Source: CAVRQM01 sp963756975
GTDB lineage: Bacteria; Pseudomonadota; Alphaproteobacteria; Acetobacterales; Acetobacteraceae
Assembly: GCA_963756975.1 (NCBI GenBank)
Contig: CAVWPS010000001.1
Coordinates: 496,001 to 560,000 of the forward strand
DNA: 64,000 nt
Reading direction: 5' to 3'
The translations under genes were made by a program, and so were the position numbers. A model generated the notes under the pieces. The model saw only the letters and a program-made list of their open reading frames with translations. It had not been told where the DNA came from and did not search any database. This document shows positions 17,573 to 25,561 of the stretch, piece by piece. How positions within the stretch are numbered: position 1 is the first letter of the stretch; the number at the start of each line of letters is the position of its first letter.

Positions 17573-18130
17573 TCAGCGCCGTGCAAAATGCCGGAACGAC
17601 GCGACCACCAGCGCGAAGCTCGCCGTATCGACCGCCTCATGCGCCGCGTCGGTCGTCAGCCATAGTTGGTCATTCATCGGTCCCTCGGGCGGCCCGATCC
17701 ACTGCGCGACCATCACCTCGCGCGCATCCTCCTGCCGCACGATCGCCTCCTCGGCCGGCAACCCGCCGAGGCCGATCACCCGGCGTTCGACGCGCCTCGC
17801 CCCAGCGTGCCGGGCCGTGTCGTCCGGCTCGAGCATTTCGTCCAGCAACGCCGTCGTGCCGTTGAACTCCAGGCTGTCCGCCTCGGCCGACACCTGAATC
17901 GTCCGGTGCGGGCCGAGGATGATTTCCACCCCATGGTTCGGATTGGGCGCGTCCGTCATCCAGCCGCCGATGCCGCGCGGCAGGGCGATCTCGTAGCCCC
18001 AGTTCTCGTTGCGGTAGCGGTCGTCGACATGGACCAGGAACTTCGTCTCCGCCCGAAACCACGCATCCGGATCGCCGGCGGCGAACGCCAGCGTGGGCGC
18101 CAGCGCCAGCACGAACGGCCATCGCCTCAT
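17573..18130 (-). CDS. Exported protein of unknown function coupled to thyX
   Basis: A 185-aa protein with a clear signal peptide (MRRWPFVLALAPTLAFA, then AGDPDAWF), so it is probably periplasmic. The mature part shows WGYEIALPRGIGGWMTDAP and HRTIQVSAEADSL and ends DTASFALVVASFRHFARR. This looks like a small PsbP/LpqN-like or DUF-type beta-sandwich in which a bounded lipid-like ligand or a stress role is conceivable. I do not recognise a named family. ATG 18130 overlaps the thyX stop (ATGA), so its translation depends on thyX. Confidence 0.7.
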   Translation of the reverse strand: MRRWPFVLALAPTLAFAAGDPDAWFRAETKFLVHVDDRYRNENWGYEIALPRGIGGWMTDAPNPNHGVEIILGPHRTIQVSAEADSLEFNGTTALLDEMLEPDDTARHAGARRVERRVIGLGGLPAEEAIVRQEDAREVMVAQWIGPPEGPMNDQLWLTTDAAHEAVDTASFALVVASFRHFARR

Positions 18131-19047
18131 CCGGCCAATATCGCCTGCAACTCGCCCCACTCCCGCTTGCTCATGCCGCTCGCCGCCTGCTCGACCGCCT
18201 CGCCCTTCAGCATTCGCCGCAACACCGCAAGCTGGGTCGCCGAGAACGTCGCCGCCCCCTGCCGGTATTCGAGCCAGGCCGCGAACGTGAGCGGAACCCA
18301 GGCGGCCACCGTCGTCGCCATCGCCTCCGCATAGACGCGGATTTCGTGCTGGGCGTGCGTATCGGCGCGCAGATGCAGGAAGCTCAGCAGGTTGTGCAGG
18401 TCGGTCTTCCAATACCACTGCGTGTAGGTGCTCAGCGTCAGGTCGATCCGCGCCAGCTCCCGCGCGACACCCGTGCGGGACGCGTCGGCATCGTCCTCGT
18501 TCAGCATCCAGGCGTAGGAATCCTGCGTCCGCTCGGCGTCGGCGCGCAGCAGTTCGATCACCGCCGCCGCCTGTTCCGCCGGAAGTGCCCCGCCGCGCCC
18601 CTGCCGGTTCGCCGCACTCTGCGCCGCCACCTGCTCCGGCTCCGGCAGGTAGAACTCGCGGTCCAGGATGCTGTAGCGGGCCGAGATTTCGTTGACACTC
18701 GCCATCCGGTGGCGGATCCACTGGCGGGCGACGAAGATCGGCAGCTTCACGTGGTATTTGATCTCCGCCATTTCGAACGGGGTCGTGTGCCGGTGGCGCA
18801 GCAGGTAGCCGATCAGCCCGGCATCCTCGCTGACCTTCTTCGTGCCGCGCCCGTACGAAACGCGCGCCGCCTGCACCACCGCCGCATCGTCGCCCATGTA
18901 ATCGACGACGCGGACGAAGCCGTGGTCGAGCACCGGGATCGCCTCGAACAGCATCGCCTCGAGTGCCGGGACCGTCGCGCGCCGGGTCGGGTGGCTGGCC
19001 TCGCGGGCGGCCGAAATCTCCGCCCTCTGTTCGTCGGTCAGCGCCAC
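18127..19047 (-). CDS. thyX: Flavin-dependent thymidylate synthase
   Basis: A 306-aa enzyme making dTMP from dUMP with FAD, NADPH and methylene-tetrahydrofolate. The ThyX signature RHRMASVNEISARYS (RHRxxS-x-NExSxRY) is intact, as are VVDYMGDDAAVVQAARVSYGRG, HRHTTPFEMAEIKYHVKLPIF and DLHNLLSFLHLR. GTG 19047 (ALTDEQRAEI) is preferred over TTG 19062 because an AAGGGG Shine-Dalgarno-like run lies at suitable spacing before it and because related proteins begin at this point. The promoter region is shared divergently with ssrA. Confidence 0.93.
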   Translation of the reverse strand: MALTDEQRAEISAAREASHPTRRATVPALEAMLFEAIPVLDHGFVRVVDYMGDDAAVVQAARVSYGRGTKKVSEDAGLIGYLLRHRHTTPFEMAEIKYHVKLPIFVARQWIRHRMASVNEISARYSILDREFYLPEPEQVAAQSAANRQGRGGALPAEQAAAVIELLRADAERTQDSYAWMLNEDDADASRTGVARELARIDLTLSTYTQWYWKTDLHNLLSFLHLRADTHAQHEIRVYAEAMATTVAAWVPLTFAAWLEYRQGAATFSATQLAVLRRMLKGEAVEQAASGMSKREWGELQAILAG

Positions 19048-19057
19048 AGGAAGCCCC

Positions 19058-19086
19058 TTCAAACCGTCATCGATCGGGGCTATATG
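19058..19086 (+). promoter_or_regulatory. Candidate ssrA promoter
   Basis: TTCAAA (19058-19063), a 17-base spacer and TATATG (19081-19086) form a plausible sigma-70 promoter. It would start transcription near 19093, just before the acceptor part of the tmRNA. It overlaps the 5' end of the divergent thyX gene. Based on consensus matching only. Confidence 0.4.
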
Positions 19087-19092
19087 TCCCTC

Positions 19093-19345
19093 CGCCGGCT
19101 TGCCGGCTATGGCGATAAACAGTGCGTGGCATAAACGTTGTGGACCCGGGGGCGGTACCCGGCGCCTCCACCATCAACCCTCCGGAGTTGTCCCGGAATC
19201 GATGGGGGCGAAACAGCCTCGACACGCGTGGTAAAGACGAACTTTTTGCTCGGCATGGTACCACCGATATCGGGCCATATCACAAGTGCCAATGACAACA
19301 ACGCTATGGCGCTCGCGGCTTAACTAATCCTTAAGCACGCGCGGT
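19093..19345 (+). ncRNA. ssrA: tmRNA, circularly permuted two-piece form
   Basis: Rescues stalled ribosomes and tags the nascent chain for proteolysis. The acceptor part comes first and ends CGCCTCCACCA at 19173 with an encoded CCA. After a 30-base intervening segment the coding part starts GGGGGCG at 19204. The two 7-base ends pair fully and include a G3-U70 wobble, the alanine identity element of alanyl-tRNA synthetase. CCGGG/CCCGG at 19145-19164 closes a T-arm-like hairpin with a non-canonical loop. The tag frame ends ANDNNAMALAA then TAA at 19321-19323, the expected ClpXP-directing Leu-Ala-Ala end. Outer ends are approximate. sspB lies directly downstream. Confidence 0.92.
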
Positions 19346-19347
19346 TC

Positions 19348-19389
19348 GGGGGGCACCGGGCAACAGAAGCCCCCCACTCTTTCCTTTGA
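19348..19389 (+). terminator. Hairpin after ssrA, probable intrinsic terminator
   Basis: GGGGGGC at 19348-19354 pairs with GCCCCCC at 19369-19375 (7 bp, 14-base loop), and the following sequence is pyrimidine/T-rich (ACTCTTTCCTTT). This would end the tmRNA precursor or form the last stem of its coding piece. sspB starts at 19415, so some read-through is possible. Confidence 0.55.
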
Positions 19390-19414
19390 TGTCGGCCCCG
19401 GGCTAAGCAGGCGC

Positions 19415-19981
19415 ATGAGCGACACCCGTGGCGACACGAGCGATGGTGGCGGAGAGCCGCCGGTTCCCGACAGCCTGCTGCCGTACAACCGTTGGACCGA
19501 GGACGCGTTTCGCACCGTCATGGTCCGCGCCCTTCGGCATGCCGCGACCGAGGGCATGCCGGGCGACCACCATTTCTACGTCACGTTCCGCACCGATCAT
19601 CCGGGCGTCGTGATGCCGGCGCGGCTGCGCGCGCAGTACCGGCAGGAAATGACGATCGTCCTGCAGCATCAATTCTGGGATCTCGTGGTCGACGAGGTCG
19701 CCGGCATCCTGTCGGTCGGCCTCTCGTTCGGCGGCATGCCGACCACGCTGCGCATCCCGCTGAATGCGGTCACCGCCTTCGCCGACCCGCACGTCCGCTT
19801 CGGCCTGCAATTCCAGACCGACATGCCGGACGCCGACGAACCGCAGGCCGAGCCGGAGCCGCCGCCGGAGCCCCGGCCGGTCGCGGATTCGAGCCCGCAG
19901 GTCGTGAGCCTGGACGCATTCCGCCGCCGTCCGCCGGCCAAGGACGCCAACGCGGCCAAAGACACGCCGGTCAAGGAATAG
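19415..19981 (+). CDS. sspB: SspB-family ClpXP adaptor
   Basis: A 188-aa adaptor that tethers ssrA-tagged proteins to ClpXP. The folded domain (about residues 20-130) ends with the SspB segment LNAVTAFADPHVRFGLQF. It is followed by a Pro/Glu-rich flexible linker and the C-terminal QVVSLDAFRRRP, the ClpX-binding tail known from alphaproteobacterial SspB. Its place 70 bases after the tmRNA gene links tag and adaptor. It ends 4 bases before the VOC gene, likely the same transcript. Confidence 0.9.
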   Translation: MSDTRGDTSDGGGEPPVPDSLLPYNRWTEDAFRTVMVRALRHAATEGMPGDHHFYVTFRTDHPGVVMPARLRAQYRQEMTIVLQHQFWDLVVDEVAGILSVGLSFGGMPTTLRIPLNAVTAFADPHVRFGLQFQTDMPDADEPQAEPEPPPEPRPVADSSPQVVSLDAFRRRPPAKDANAAKDTPVKE

Positions 19982-19985
19982 CCCG

Positions 19986-20381
19986 ATGCGCTTCAACGTC
20001 GACCGGCTCGACCACCTCGTGCTCACCGTCCGCGACGTCGACCGCACCTGCTCCTGGTATCAGCGCGTGCTCGGCATGGATCACGACGAGTACGGCACCC
20101 CGCCCCGTGCGACGCTGAAATTCGGCGGCCAGAAGATCAACGTCCGGCCCGAACAGGTCGACGATTGGGGCACCGCGGTGACGGCCACCGTCGGCAGCGC
20201 CGATCTGTGCTTCGTCACGTCGGTCGGTGTCGACGACATCGTCGCCCATCTCGACGGTTGCGGCGTCAAGATCGAGGACGGTCCGGTGGCCCGGCTCGGC
20301 GCACTCGGGCCGATCCGCTCGGTCTACTGCCGCGACCCGGACGGCAACCTGATCGAGATTTCGTCCTACCTTGACGACTGA
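19986..20381 (+). CDS. VOC (glyoxalase/bleomycin resistance) superfamily protein
   Basis: A 131-aa single VOC unit: LDHLVLTVRDVDRTCSWYQRVLG at the N-terminus, with a His in the metal position, and YCRDPDGNLIEISSY at the C-terminus, with a Glu ligand. Proteins of this subfamily are often annotated as 'VOC family virulence protein', and their substrate is unknown. It lies between sspB and queA; its stop overlaps the queA TTG start region (20371-20381). Confidence 0.85.
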   Translation: MRFNVDRLDHLVLTVRDVDRTCSWYQRVLGMDHDEYGTPPRATLKFGGQKINVRPEQVDDWGTAVTATVGSADLCFVTSVGVDDIVAHLDGCGVKIEDGPVARLGALGPIRSVYCRDPDGNLIEISSYLDD

Positions 20382-21414
20382 GCTCCGGGTTTCCGACTTC
20401 GACTTCGAGCTGCCGCCCGGCCGCATCGCCCAGCACCCCGCCAGACCACGCGAATCCGCCCGCCTGCTGCGGGTTCTCGGCGACACCCTGTCCGATCACA
20501 TCGTCGCCGATCTCCCGGACCTGCTGAGGGCGGGCGATCTGCTGGTCGCCAACGACACAAGCGTCATCCCCGGCCAGCTCTGGGCGCGCCGGGGCGAGGC
20601 GCGGATCGGCCTGACGCTCGATCAGCCGCGCGCCGACGGGACATGGCACGCGCTGGCCCGCAACGCGCGTCGGCTCCGGGCCGGCGACACGCTGGCGATG
20701 GACGGGCTGGCGGCCACGGTCGAGGACGTCGAGGACGGCGGCGGCGTCGTGCTGCGGTTCGACCGCGAGGGCGAGGCGTTCGACGCGGCGCTGGCCCACG
20801 CCGGCCGCCTCGCCCTGCCGCCGTACATCGTTCGCGCCGACGGTCCGACCAAGGATGACGCGGCCGACTACCAGACGGTGTTCGCCCGCGATCCCGGCGC
20901 GGTCGCCGCCCCCACGGCGGGGCTCCATTTCACCCCGGCGCTGCTGGACCGCCTGACGGCGCGCGGCGTCGGCCGCATCACGATCACGCTGCACGTCGGG
21001 GCCGGGACGTTTCTCCCGATGCGCTCCGAGACGGTCGACGGCCACCGCATGCACGCCGAGCGCGGCGTGGTCTCGGCGGAGGCGGCCGCCGCGATCGCCG
21101 CCACGCGCGCATCGGGCGGCCGCATCGTCGCGGTCGGGACGACGGTGCTGCGCCTGCTGGAGTCCGCGGTGGACGCGCAAGGCGCGGTGCGCCCGTTCGC
21201 CGGCTCGACGGACATCTTTTTGCGCCCCGGCCACGTGTTCCGGACGGCCGACCTGCTGCTCACGAATTTTCATCTGCCCCGCTCGACCCTGTTCATGCTG
21301 GCCTGCGCGTTTGGGGGCACGGCGGCCGTCCGGGCCGCCTACGCGCACGCGGTTGGAGCGGGGTATCGGTTCTACTCGTACGGGGATGCGTGCGTGCTGG
21401 CTCGGAAGGAATGA
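20371..21414 (+). CDS. queA: S-adenosylmethionine:tRNA ribosyltransferase-isomerase
   Basis: Transfers and rearranges the ribosyl group of SAM onto preQ1 in tRNA, giving epoxyqueuosine. The 347 residues show DFDFELPPGRIAQHPARPR, LLVANDTSVIPGQLWA, AAPTAGLHFTPALL, TLHVGAGTFLPM and LTNFHLPRSTLFMLACAFGG, all diagnostic of QueA. The start is TTG 20371, overlapping the VOC stop; no ATG is available before the conserved domain. tgt, queF and queG follow 1.5 kb downstream, separated by a TA-like pair and a DUF2332-like gene. Confidence 0.95.
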   Translation: MTTELRVSDFDFELPPGRIAQHPARPRESARLLRVLGDTLSDHIVADLPDLLRAGDLLVANDTSVIPGQLWARRGEARIGLTLDQPRADGTWHALARNARRLRAGDTLAMDGLAATVEDVEDGGGVVLRFDREGEAFDAALAHAGRLALPPYIVRADGPTKDDAADYQTVFARDPGAVAAPTAGLHFTPALLDRLTARGVGRITITLHVGAGTFLPMRSETVDGHRMHAERGVVSAEAAAAIAATRASGGRIVAVGTTVLRLLESAVDAQGAVRPFAGSTDIFLRPGHVFRTADLLLTNFHLPRSTLFMLACAFGGTAAVRAAYAHAVGAGYRFYSYGDACVLARKE

Positions 21415-21503
21415 AAGGTTCAGGCCATTCGTTTTAATAAGCCCGGACTCAATGAAAGCTTGGGGCGCTACACGGCGCGGGCGGGATGCGGTAACCTGCC
21501 TGC

Positions 21504-21683
21504 ATGAACCGCCCCGTACCGCTTGCCGACGATGATGAAGACGCGGTCGAGCGACGGGCCCTAGCCGCCGCCATCGCCGAGTGCGACGCAGATCCTCGCA
21601 CTATTCCGCACAGCGACGTCCGTGTTTGGCTGCTTCGGCTGGCCAACGGCGAGTTCGATGCTCCGCCGCCCGTACCGCGCTGA
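21504..21683 (+). CDS. Small antitoxin-like protein
   Basis: A 59-aa acidic protein (ATG 21504) whose C-terminal half reads ECDADPRTIPHSDVRVWLLR then NGEFDAPPP. This is the pattern of short antitoxins preceding ParE toxins: a helix, Val-x-Trp-Leu-Leu, Gly and Pro-Pro-Pro. There is no visible DNA-binding domain. Three bases separate its stop from the toxin start. Its ending resembles that of the other antitoxin-like protein at 17282-17494. Confidence 0.62.
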   Translation: MNRPVPLADDDEDAVERRALAAAIAECDADPRTIPHSDVRVWLLRLANGEFDAPPPVPR

Positions 21684-21686
21684 GCG

Positions 21687-21971
21687 TTGCCGGTTGTTTG
21701 GCACCCACGCGCGATTGCCGATGTTCAGCGGATCGTAGCCTTCATTTCGTCCGAGAACCCGAGCGCGGCAAGACGGATTGGGCGTGAACTACTGCTTACG
21801 GGTGACAGCCTGAGTATGTTCCCCCGGCGAGGTCGGCAGGGCTTGGTATTCGGCACACGAGAACTGATCGCGACCAACCCTTATCTCGTCGTCTACGAGG
21901 TTGATGATGCGGACGCAGTCACGATCCTTCGGGTCTGGCACAGCGCCCAAGATCGTCATGGTTCCGCCTGA
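21687..21971 (+). CDS. ParE/RelE-family toxin-like protein
   Basis: A 94-aa protein with the full ParE pattern: VVWHPRAIADVQRIVAFI, NPSAARRIGRELL, FPRRGRQGLVFGTRELIATN, YLVVYEVDDADAVTILRVWHSAQD. Family members inhibit gyrase or cleave mRNA; which applies here cannot be told. TTG 21687 is 3 bases after the antitoxin stop, so the two should be translated together. It sits between queA and the DUF2332-like gene on the same strand. Confidence 0.8.
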   Translation: MPVVWHPRAIADVQRIVAFISSENPSAARRIGRELLLTGDSLSMFPRRGRQGLVFGTRELIATNPYLVVYEVDDADAVTILRVWHSAQDRHGSA

Positions 21972-21983
21972 TAGGATTTCGCC

Positions 21984-22979
21984 ATGAGCGTCGCCGAATC
22001 CTTCGCGCGCCAAATCGACTGGTGCGACCAACTCGGCTCGCCGTTCACCGCGCGCGTGCTCCGCATCGTGGCGGACCACCTCCCGGACATCGTGCGGGAC
22101 TGGCCCGGCGACGCGACGGCGGACGCGCTGCCGTTGCGGGTTGCGGGGGCGCTGCATGCGCTCGTGCTCTCGCGGGTCGATGCGGGGTTGGTCGCCTGCT
22201 ATCCACCGAACCCGCCCGATGGCCTGGAGGACGCGGTCGTCCGTGCACTGAGCGCTCACCCCGAACACTTGGCGGCATTTCTGTCGCATCCGCCGCAGAC
22301 CAACGAGGTCGGACGCGCGGCGGCGCTGGCGGCGGGGTTCCTCACCATCGCGGCCGAGACCGGCAAGCCGTTGTCCCTGCTCGAGATCGGGGCGAGCGCG
22401 GGGTTGAACCTGCGTTGGGACTCCTATCGCTACGATCTCGGCGGCCTGGCCTGGGGCGACCCGGCCTCGCCCGTTCGCCTGACTCCGGACTGGTCCGGAC
22501 CGCCGCCGCCGGATGTGCCGGTGTCTGTCGTGGCGCGCGCCGGCGTCGACCTGGCGCCGATCGACACGCGCGATCCGGTCGCGCGGTTGCGGCTACGATC
22601 GTTCGTGTGGGCGGACCAGACAGTTCGCCGCGCGCGGCTCGACGCGGCGATCGGGTTGTCGCTGCTCGATCCGGTGACGCTCGATCGCGCCGACGCGGCG
22701 GCCTGGCTCCACGAAAAACTGCCGGCGGCGCTCGGGCCGGACCATGTGACGGTCGTCTATCATTCGGTCGTCTGGCACTACCTGCCGCCCGACCAGCAAT
22801 CGTTCATTATCAGGACCATGGCCGCCGCCGCCGGAAGCGGGCACCCGCTCGCGTGGCTACGCTACGAGCCGCCGGTGGCGGGCGAGCCGATGCTGCTCAC
22901 GTTGCGGCTGTGGCCCGGCGAGGGTTGGCGGACGCTGGCCGAGTTGCATCCGCATGGGGCGTCGATCGCGTGGCGCTGA
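21984..22979 (+). CDS. DUF2332-family protein (methyltransferase-like fold)
   Basis: A 331-aa cytosolic protein of the DUF2332 type. SLLEIGASAGLNLRWDSYRYD resembles a SAM-binding glycine loop, and VVYHSVVWHYLPP and PLAWLRYEP occur later in the protein, as in related alphaproteobacterial proteins. No reaction is established. The tgt GTG start lies inside its last codons (22970 against its stop at 22979), so the two genes are coupled, which suggests cotranscription with queuosine genes but not necessarily a shared function. Confidence 0.75.
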   Translation: MSVAESFARQIDWCDQLGSPFTARVLRIVADHLPDIVRDWPGDATADALPLRVAGALHALVLSRVDAGLVACYPPNPPDGLEDAVVRALSAHPEHLAAFLSHPPQTNEVGRAAALAAGFLTIAAETGKPLSLLEIGASAGLNLRWDSYRYDLGGLAWGDPASPVRLTPDWSGPPPPDVPVSVVARAGVDLAPIDTRDPVARLRLRSFVWADQTVRRARLDAAIGLSLLDPVTLDRADAAAWLHEKLPAALGPDHVTVVYHSVVWHYLPPDQQSFIIRTMAAAAGSGHPLAWLRYEPPVAGEPMLLTLRLWPGEGWRTLAELHPHGASIAWR

Positions 22980-24085
22980 CCTGGACATCTCAGGCGACGG
23001 ACGGCGCGGCACGGCTCGGCACCTTGCACACCGCGCACGGCGATGTGCCGACGCCGGTGTTCATGCCGGTCGGGACCGCCGGCACGGTGAAGGCGATGAC
23101 CGCCGACGCGGTCCGCAGCACCGGCGCGCGCCTGATCCTCGGCAACACCTACCATCTGATGCTGCGCCCGGGAGCGGAGCGCGTCGCGCGGCTCGGCGGG
23201 CTGCACCGGATGATGGACTGGCCCGGCCCGATCCTGACCGACAGCGGCGGGTTTCAGGTCATGTCGCTGTCCGGCCTGCGAAAAATGGACGCGGACGGCG
23301 TCACGTTCCGCAGCCATGTCGACGGCTCGGAGCACCGGCTGACCCCCGAACGCTCGATCGAGATCCAGCACCTGCTGGACGCCACGATCACGATGAGCTT
23401 CGACGAGTGCACGCCGTTCCCCTGCACGCCCGAGATCGCCGCCAGCTCCATGCGAACCTCGATGCTCTGGGCGGCCCGGGGCCGAAAAGCCTGGGTGCCG
23501 CGCGAGGGCTACGGGCTGTTCGGCATCGTCCAGGGCAGCACCGACCTCGATCTGCGGGCCGAGAGTGTCGCGGCCCTGACCGCGATCGGGTTCGAGGGCT
23601 ACGCGGTCGGCGGCCTCGCGGTCGGCGAGGGTCAGGCGGCGATGCTGGCGACGCTCGACGGCACGGTGCCGCTGCTGCCGGCGGACAAGCCGCGATACCT
23701 GATGGGTGTCGGCACGCCGGACGATCTGCTGGCGTCCGTCGCGCGCGGGATCGACATGTTCGACTGCGTGATCCCGACCCGCGCCGGCCGGACCGGACGG
23801 GCCTACACGCGGCGGGGCGTGTTCAATATGCGAAACGCGCGGTTCGCCGACGATGCCGGTCCGCTCGACCCCGAATGCGCCTGCCCGCTTTGCGCGCGGC
23901 ATAGCCGGGCCTATCTGCACCATCTGATCCGGTGCGAGGAGATGCTCGGGCCGATGCTGCTGACCTGGCACAACATCCAGTATTATCAGGATTTTATGAG
24001 CGATATCCGAGACGCCATCGCAACCGGCGGACTGGCCGATCATGCTGCCCGCGTGCGCGCCGCGTGGGCCGAGGGCGACCGATGA
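22970..24085 (+). CDS. tgt: tRNA-guanine transglycosylase
   Basis: Exchanges guanine 34 of Asp, Asn, His and Tyr tRNAs for preQ1. The 371 residues contain VGTAGTVKAMT, NTYHLMLRPG, the substrate Asp in LTDSGGFQVMSL, FDECTPFP, the nucleophile region DCVIPTRAGRTGRAYT, and the zinc site CACPLCARHSRAYLHHL. GTG 22970 is chosen because the Tgt N-terminus (LTWTSQATDGAARLGTLHT) begins there; the longer open frame belongs to the overlapped DUF2332-like gene. The stop overlaps the queF ATG (ATGA). Confidence 0.95.
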   Translation: MALTWTSQATDGAARLGTLHTAHGDVPTPVFMPVGTAGTVKAMTADAVRSTGARLILGNTYHLMLRPGAERVARLGGLHRMMDWPGPILTDSGGFQVMSLSGLRKMDADGVTFRSHVDGSEHRLTPERSIEIQHLLDATITMSFDECTPFPCTPEIAASSMRTSMLWAARGRKAWVPREGYGLFGIVQGSTDLDLRAESVAALTAIGFEGYAVGGLAVGEGQAAMLATLDGTVPLLPADKPRYLMGVGTPDDLLASVARGIDMFDCVIPTRAGRTGRAYTRRGVFNMRNARFADDAGPLDPECACPLCARHSRAYLHHLIRCEEMLGPMLLTWHNIQYYQDFMSDIRDAIATGGLADHAARVRAAWAEGDR

Positions 24086-24543
24086 CCGAGAGCTATGCGG
24101 GCCTCACCCAGCTCGGCGCCGAGACGCGGCAGCCTAAAAGCCCGGACGAGGCGGTGCTGGAGCGGGTGCCGAACCCGCGTGAGGGCGCGCTGTACGTGGT
24201 GCGGTTCACGGCCCCGGAGTTCACCTCGCTCTGCCCGATGACGGGTCAGCCGGATTTCGGGCATCTGGTCATCGACTACGTGCCGCGGTCCTGGATCGTG
24301 GAGAGCAAGTCGCTGAAATTGTTTCTGACCAGCTTCCGCAATCACGGCAGCTTCCACGAGGCGTGCTCGATGCTGGTGGCGACCCGGATCGTCGATCTGC
24401 TCGATCCGGTGTGGCTGCGGATCGGGGCGTACTGGAACCCGCGCGGCGGTATTCCGATCGACATCTTCTGGCAGACCGGCGCGCCGCCCGATGGCGTTTG
24501 GGTGCCGGATCAAGGGGTTCCGCCGTATCGTGGACGCGGTTAA
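24082..24543 (+). CDS. queF: NADPH-dependent 7-cyano-7-deazaguanine reductase
   Basis: Reduces preQ0 to preQ1, supplying Tgt. At 153 aa it is the short unimodular (YkvM-type) form. It contains the active-site Cys in FTSLCPMTGQPDFG, the QueF motif ESKSLKLFLTSFRNHG, FHE (catalytic His) and the C-terminal WNPRGGIPIDIFWQTG. It overlaps tgt by four bases, and its 3' end overlaps the queG start. Confidence 0.95.
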   Translation: MTESYAGLTQLGAETRQPKSPDEAVLERVPNPREGALYVVRFTAPEFTSLCPMTGQPDFGHLVIDYVPRSWIVESKSLKLFLTSFRNHGSFHEACSMLVATRIVDLLDPVWLRIGAYWNPRGGIPIDIFWQTGAPPDGVWVPDQGVPPYRGRG

Positions 24544-25561
24544 GCAAGCGATCGCGGCTCATGCGCTGACGCTCGGGTTCGACGCCGTCGGGTTCGCGCC
24601 GGCCGATCTGGCACCCGAGGCCGGCGCGCGATTGCGAGCATTTCTCGCGGCCGGCCAGCACGGGTCCATGGGCTGGCTCGCGGACCGGGCGGCCGAACGG
24701 TCGCACCCGAACGCGCTATGGCCGGCGGCGCGCTCGGTCGTGTGCGTGGCCATGAGCTACGCCCCGGACGGGGACGCGCTGGCCAATCTCGGCCGCCCCG
24801 GCATCGGCAACGTCTCGGTCTACGCGCGCAACCGCGACTACCACGACGTCATCAAAGGCCGCCTGAAACACCTGGCACAGCACATCGTCTCCCGTCACGG
24901 CGGCGAGGCGAAGGTGTTCGTCGACACGGCACCGGTAATGGAGAAGCCGCTCGCGCAACTGGCCGGGGTCGGCTGGCAGGGCAAGCACACCAACCTCGTC
25001 TCCCGCGCGCACGGGTCGTGGCTGCTGCTGGGCGAGGTGTTCAGCACGCTCGACCTGCCGCCGGACACGCCGCACGCCGACCGTTGCGGGACGTGCGCCC
25101 GATGCCTCGCCGCCTGCCCGACCGACGCGTTCCCCGCCCCGTACCGGCTCGATGCGACACGCTGCATCGCCTATCTCACGATCGAGCATCCGGGGCCGAT
25201 CGACCCTGCACTGCGGCCGGCGATCGGCAACCGGATTTACGGCTGCGACGATTGCCTTGCGGTCTGCCCATGGAATTCGTTCGCGCGGGCGACGAGGCAC
25301 GCGAAGCTGTCCGCACGGCCGGACCTCGAAGCGCCTCGGCTGGCCGAATTGGTGACGCTCGACGATGCCGGGTTCCGGACGCTGTTTTCGGGCTCGCCGG
25401 TGAAGCGGATCGGGGTCGGGCGGTTCGTCCGCAACGTGCTGATCGCGATCGGCAACTCCGGCTTGGCGGCGCTGCGGCCGGCGGCGCAGGCAAGGTGCGA
25501 CGATGCCGATCCGGTCGTGGCCGAGGCGGCGCAATGGGCGGCGGCGCGGCTGCCGGCGTGA
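24530..25561 (+). CDS. queG: Epoxyqueuosine reductase
   Basis: Cobalamin-dependent Fe-S enzyme that converts epoxyqueuosine in tRNA to queuosine. Two [4Fe-4S] motifs, CGTCARCLAACP and CDDCLAVCPW, occur near residues 185-245, after the QueG N-terminal LTLGFDAVGFAPADLAPEAG. Also typical are GSMGWLAD and RCIAYLTIEHPG. GTG 24530 is preferred (343 aa); ATG 24491 would give 13 extra residues and a longer overlap with queF. With queA, tgt and queF this makes the whole path from preQ0 to queuosine; the preQ0-making genes are not in the window. Confidence 0.93.
   Translation: MDAVKQAIAAHALTLGFDAVGFAPADLAPEAGARLRAFLAAGQHGSMGWLADRAAERSHPNALWPAARSVVCVAMSYAPDGDALANLGRPGIGNVSVYARNRDYHDVIKGRLKHLAQHIVSRHGGEAKVFVDTAPVMEKPLAQLAGVGWQGKHTNLVSRAHGSWLLLGEVFSTLDLPPDTPHADRCGTCARCLAACPTDAFPAPYRLDATRCIAYLTIEHPGPIDPALRPAIGNRIYGCDDCLAVCPWNSFARATRHAKLSARPDLEAPRLAELVTLDDAGFRTLFSGSPVKRIGVGRFVRNVLIAIGNSGLAALRPAAQARCDDADPVVAEAAQWAAARLPA

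Noticed and set aside
19138..19323. A 61-codon frame ending in the tmRNA tag
   Set aside because: Only the last 11 codons are translated, as the ssrA tag; the rest is tmRNA structure.
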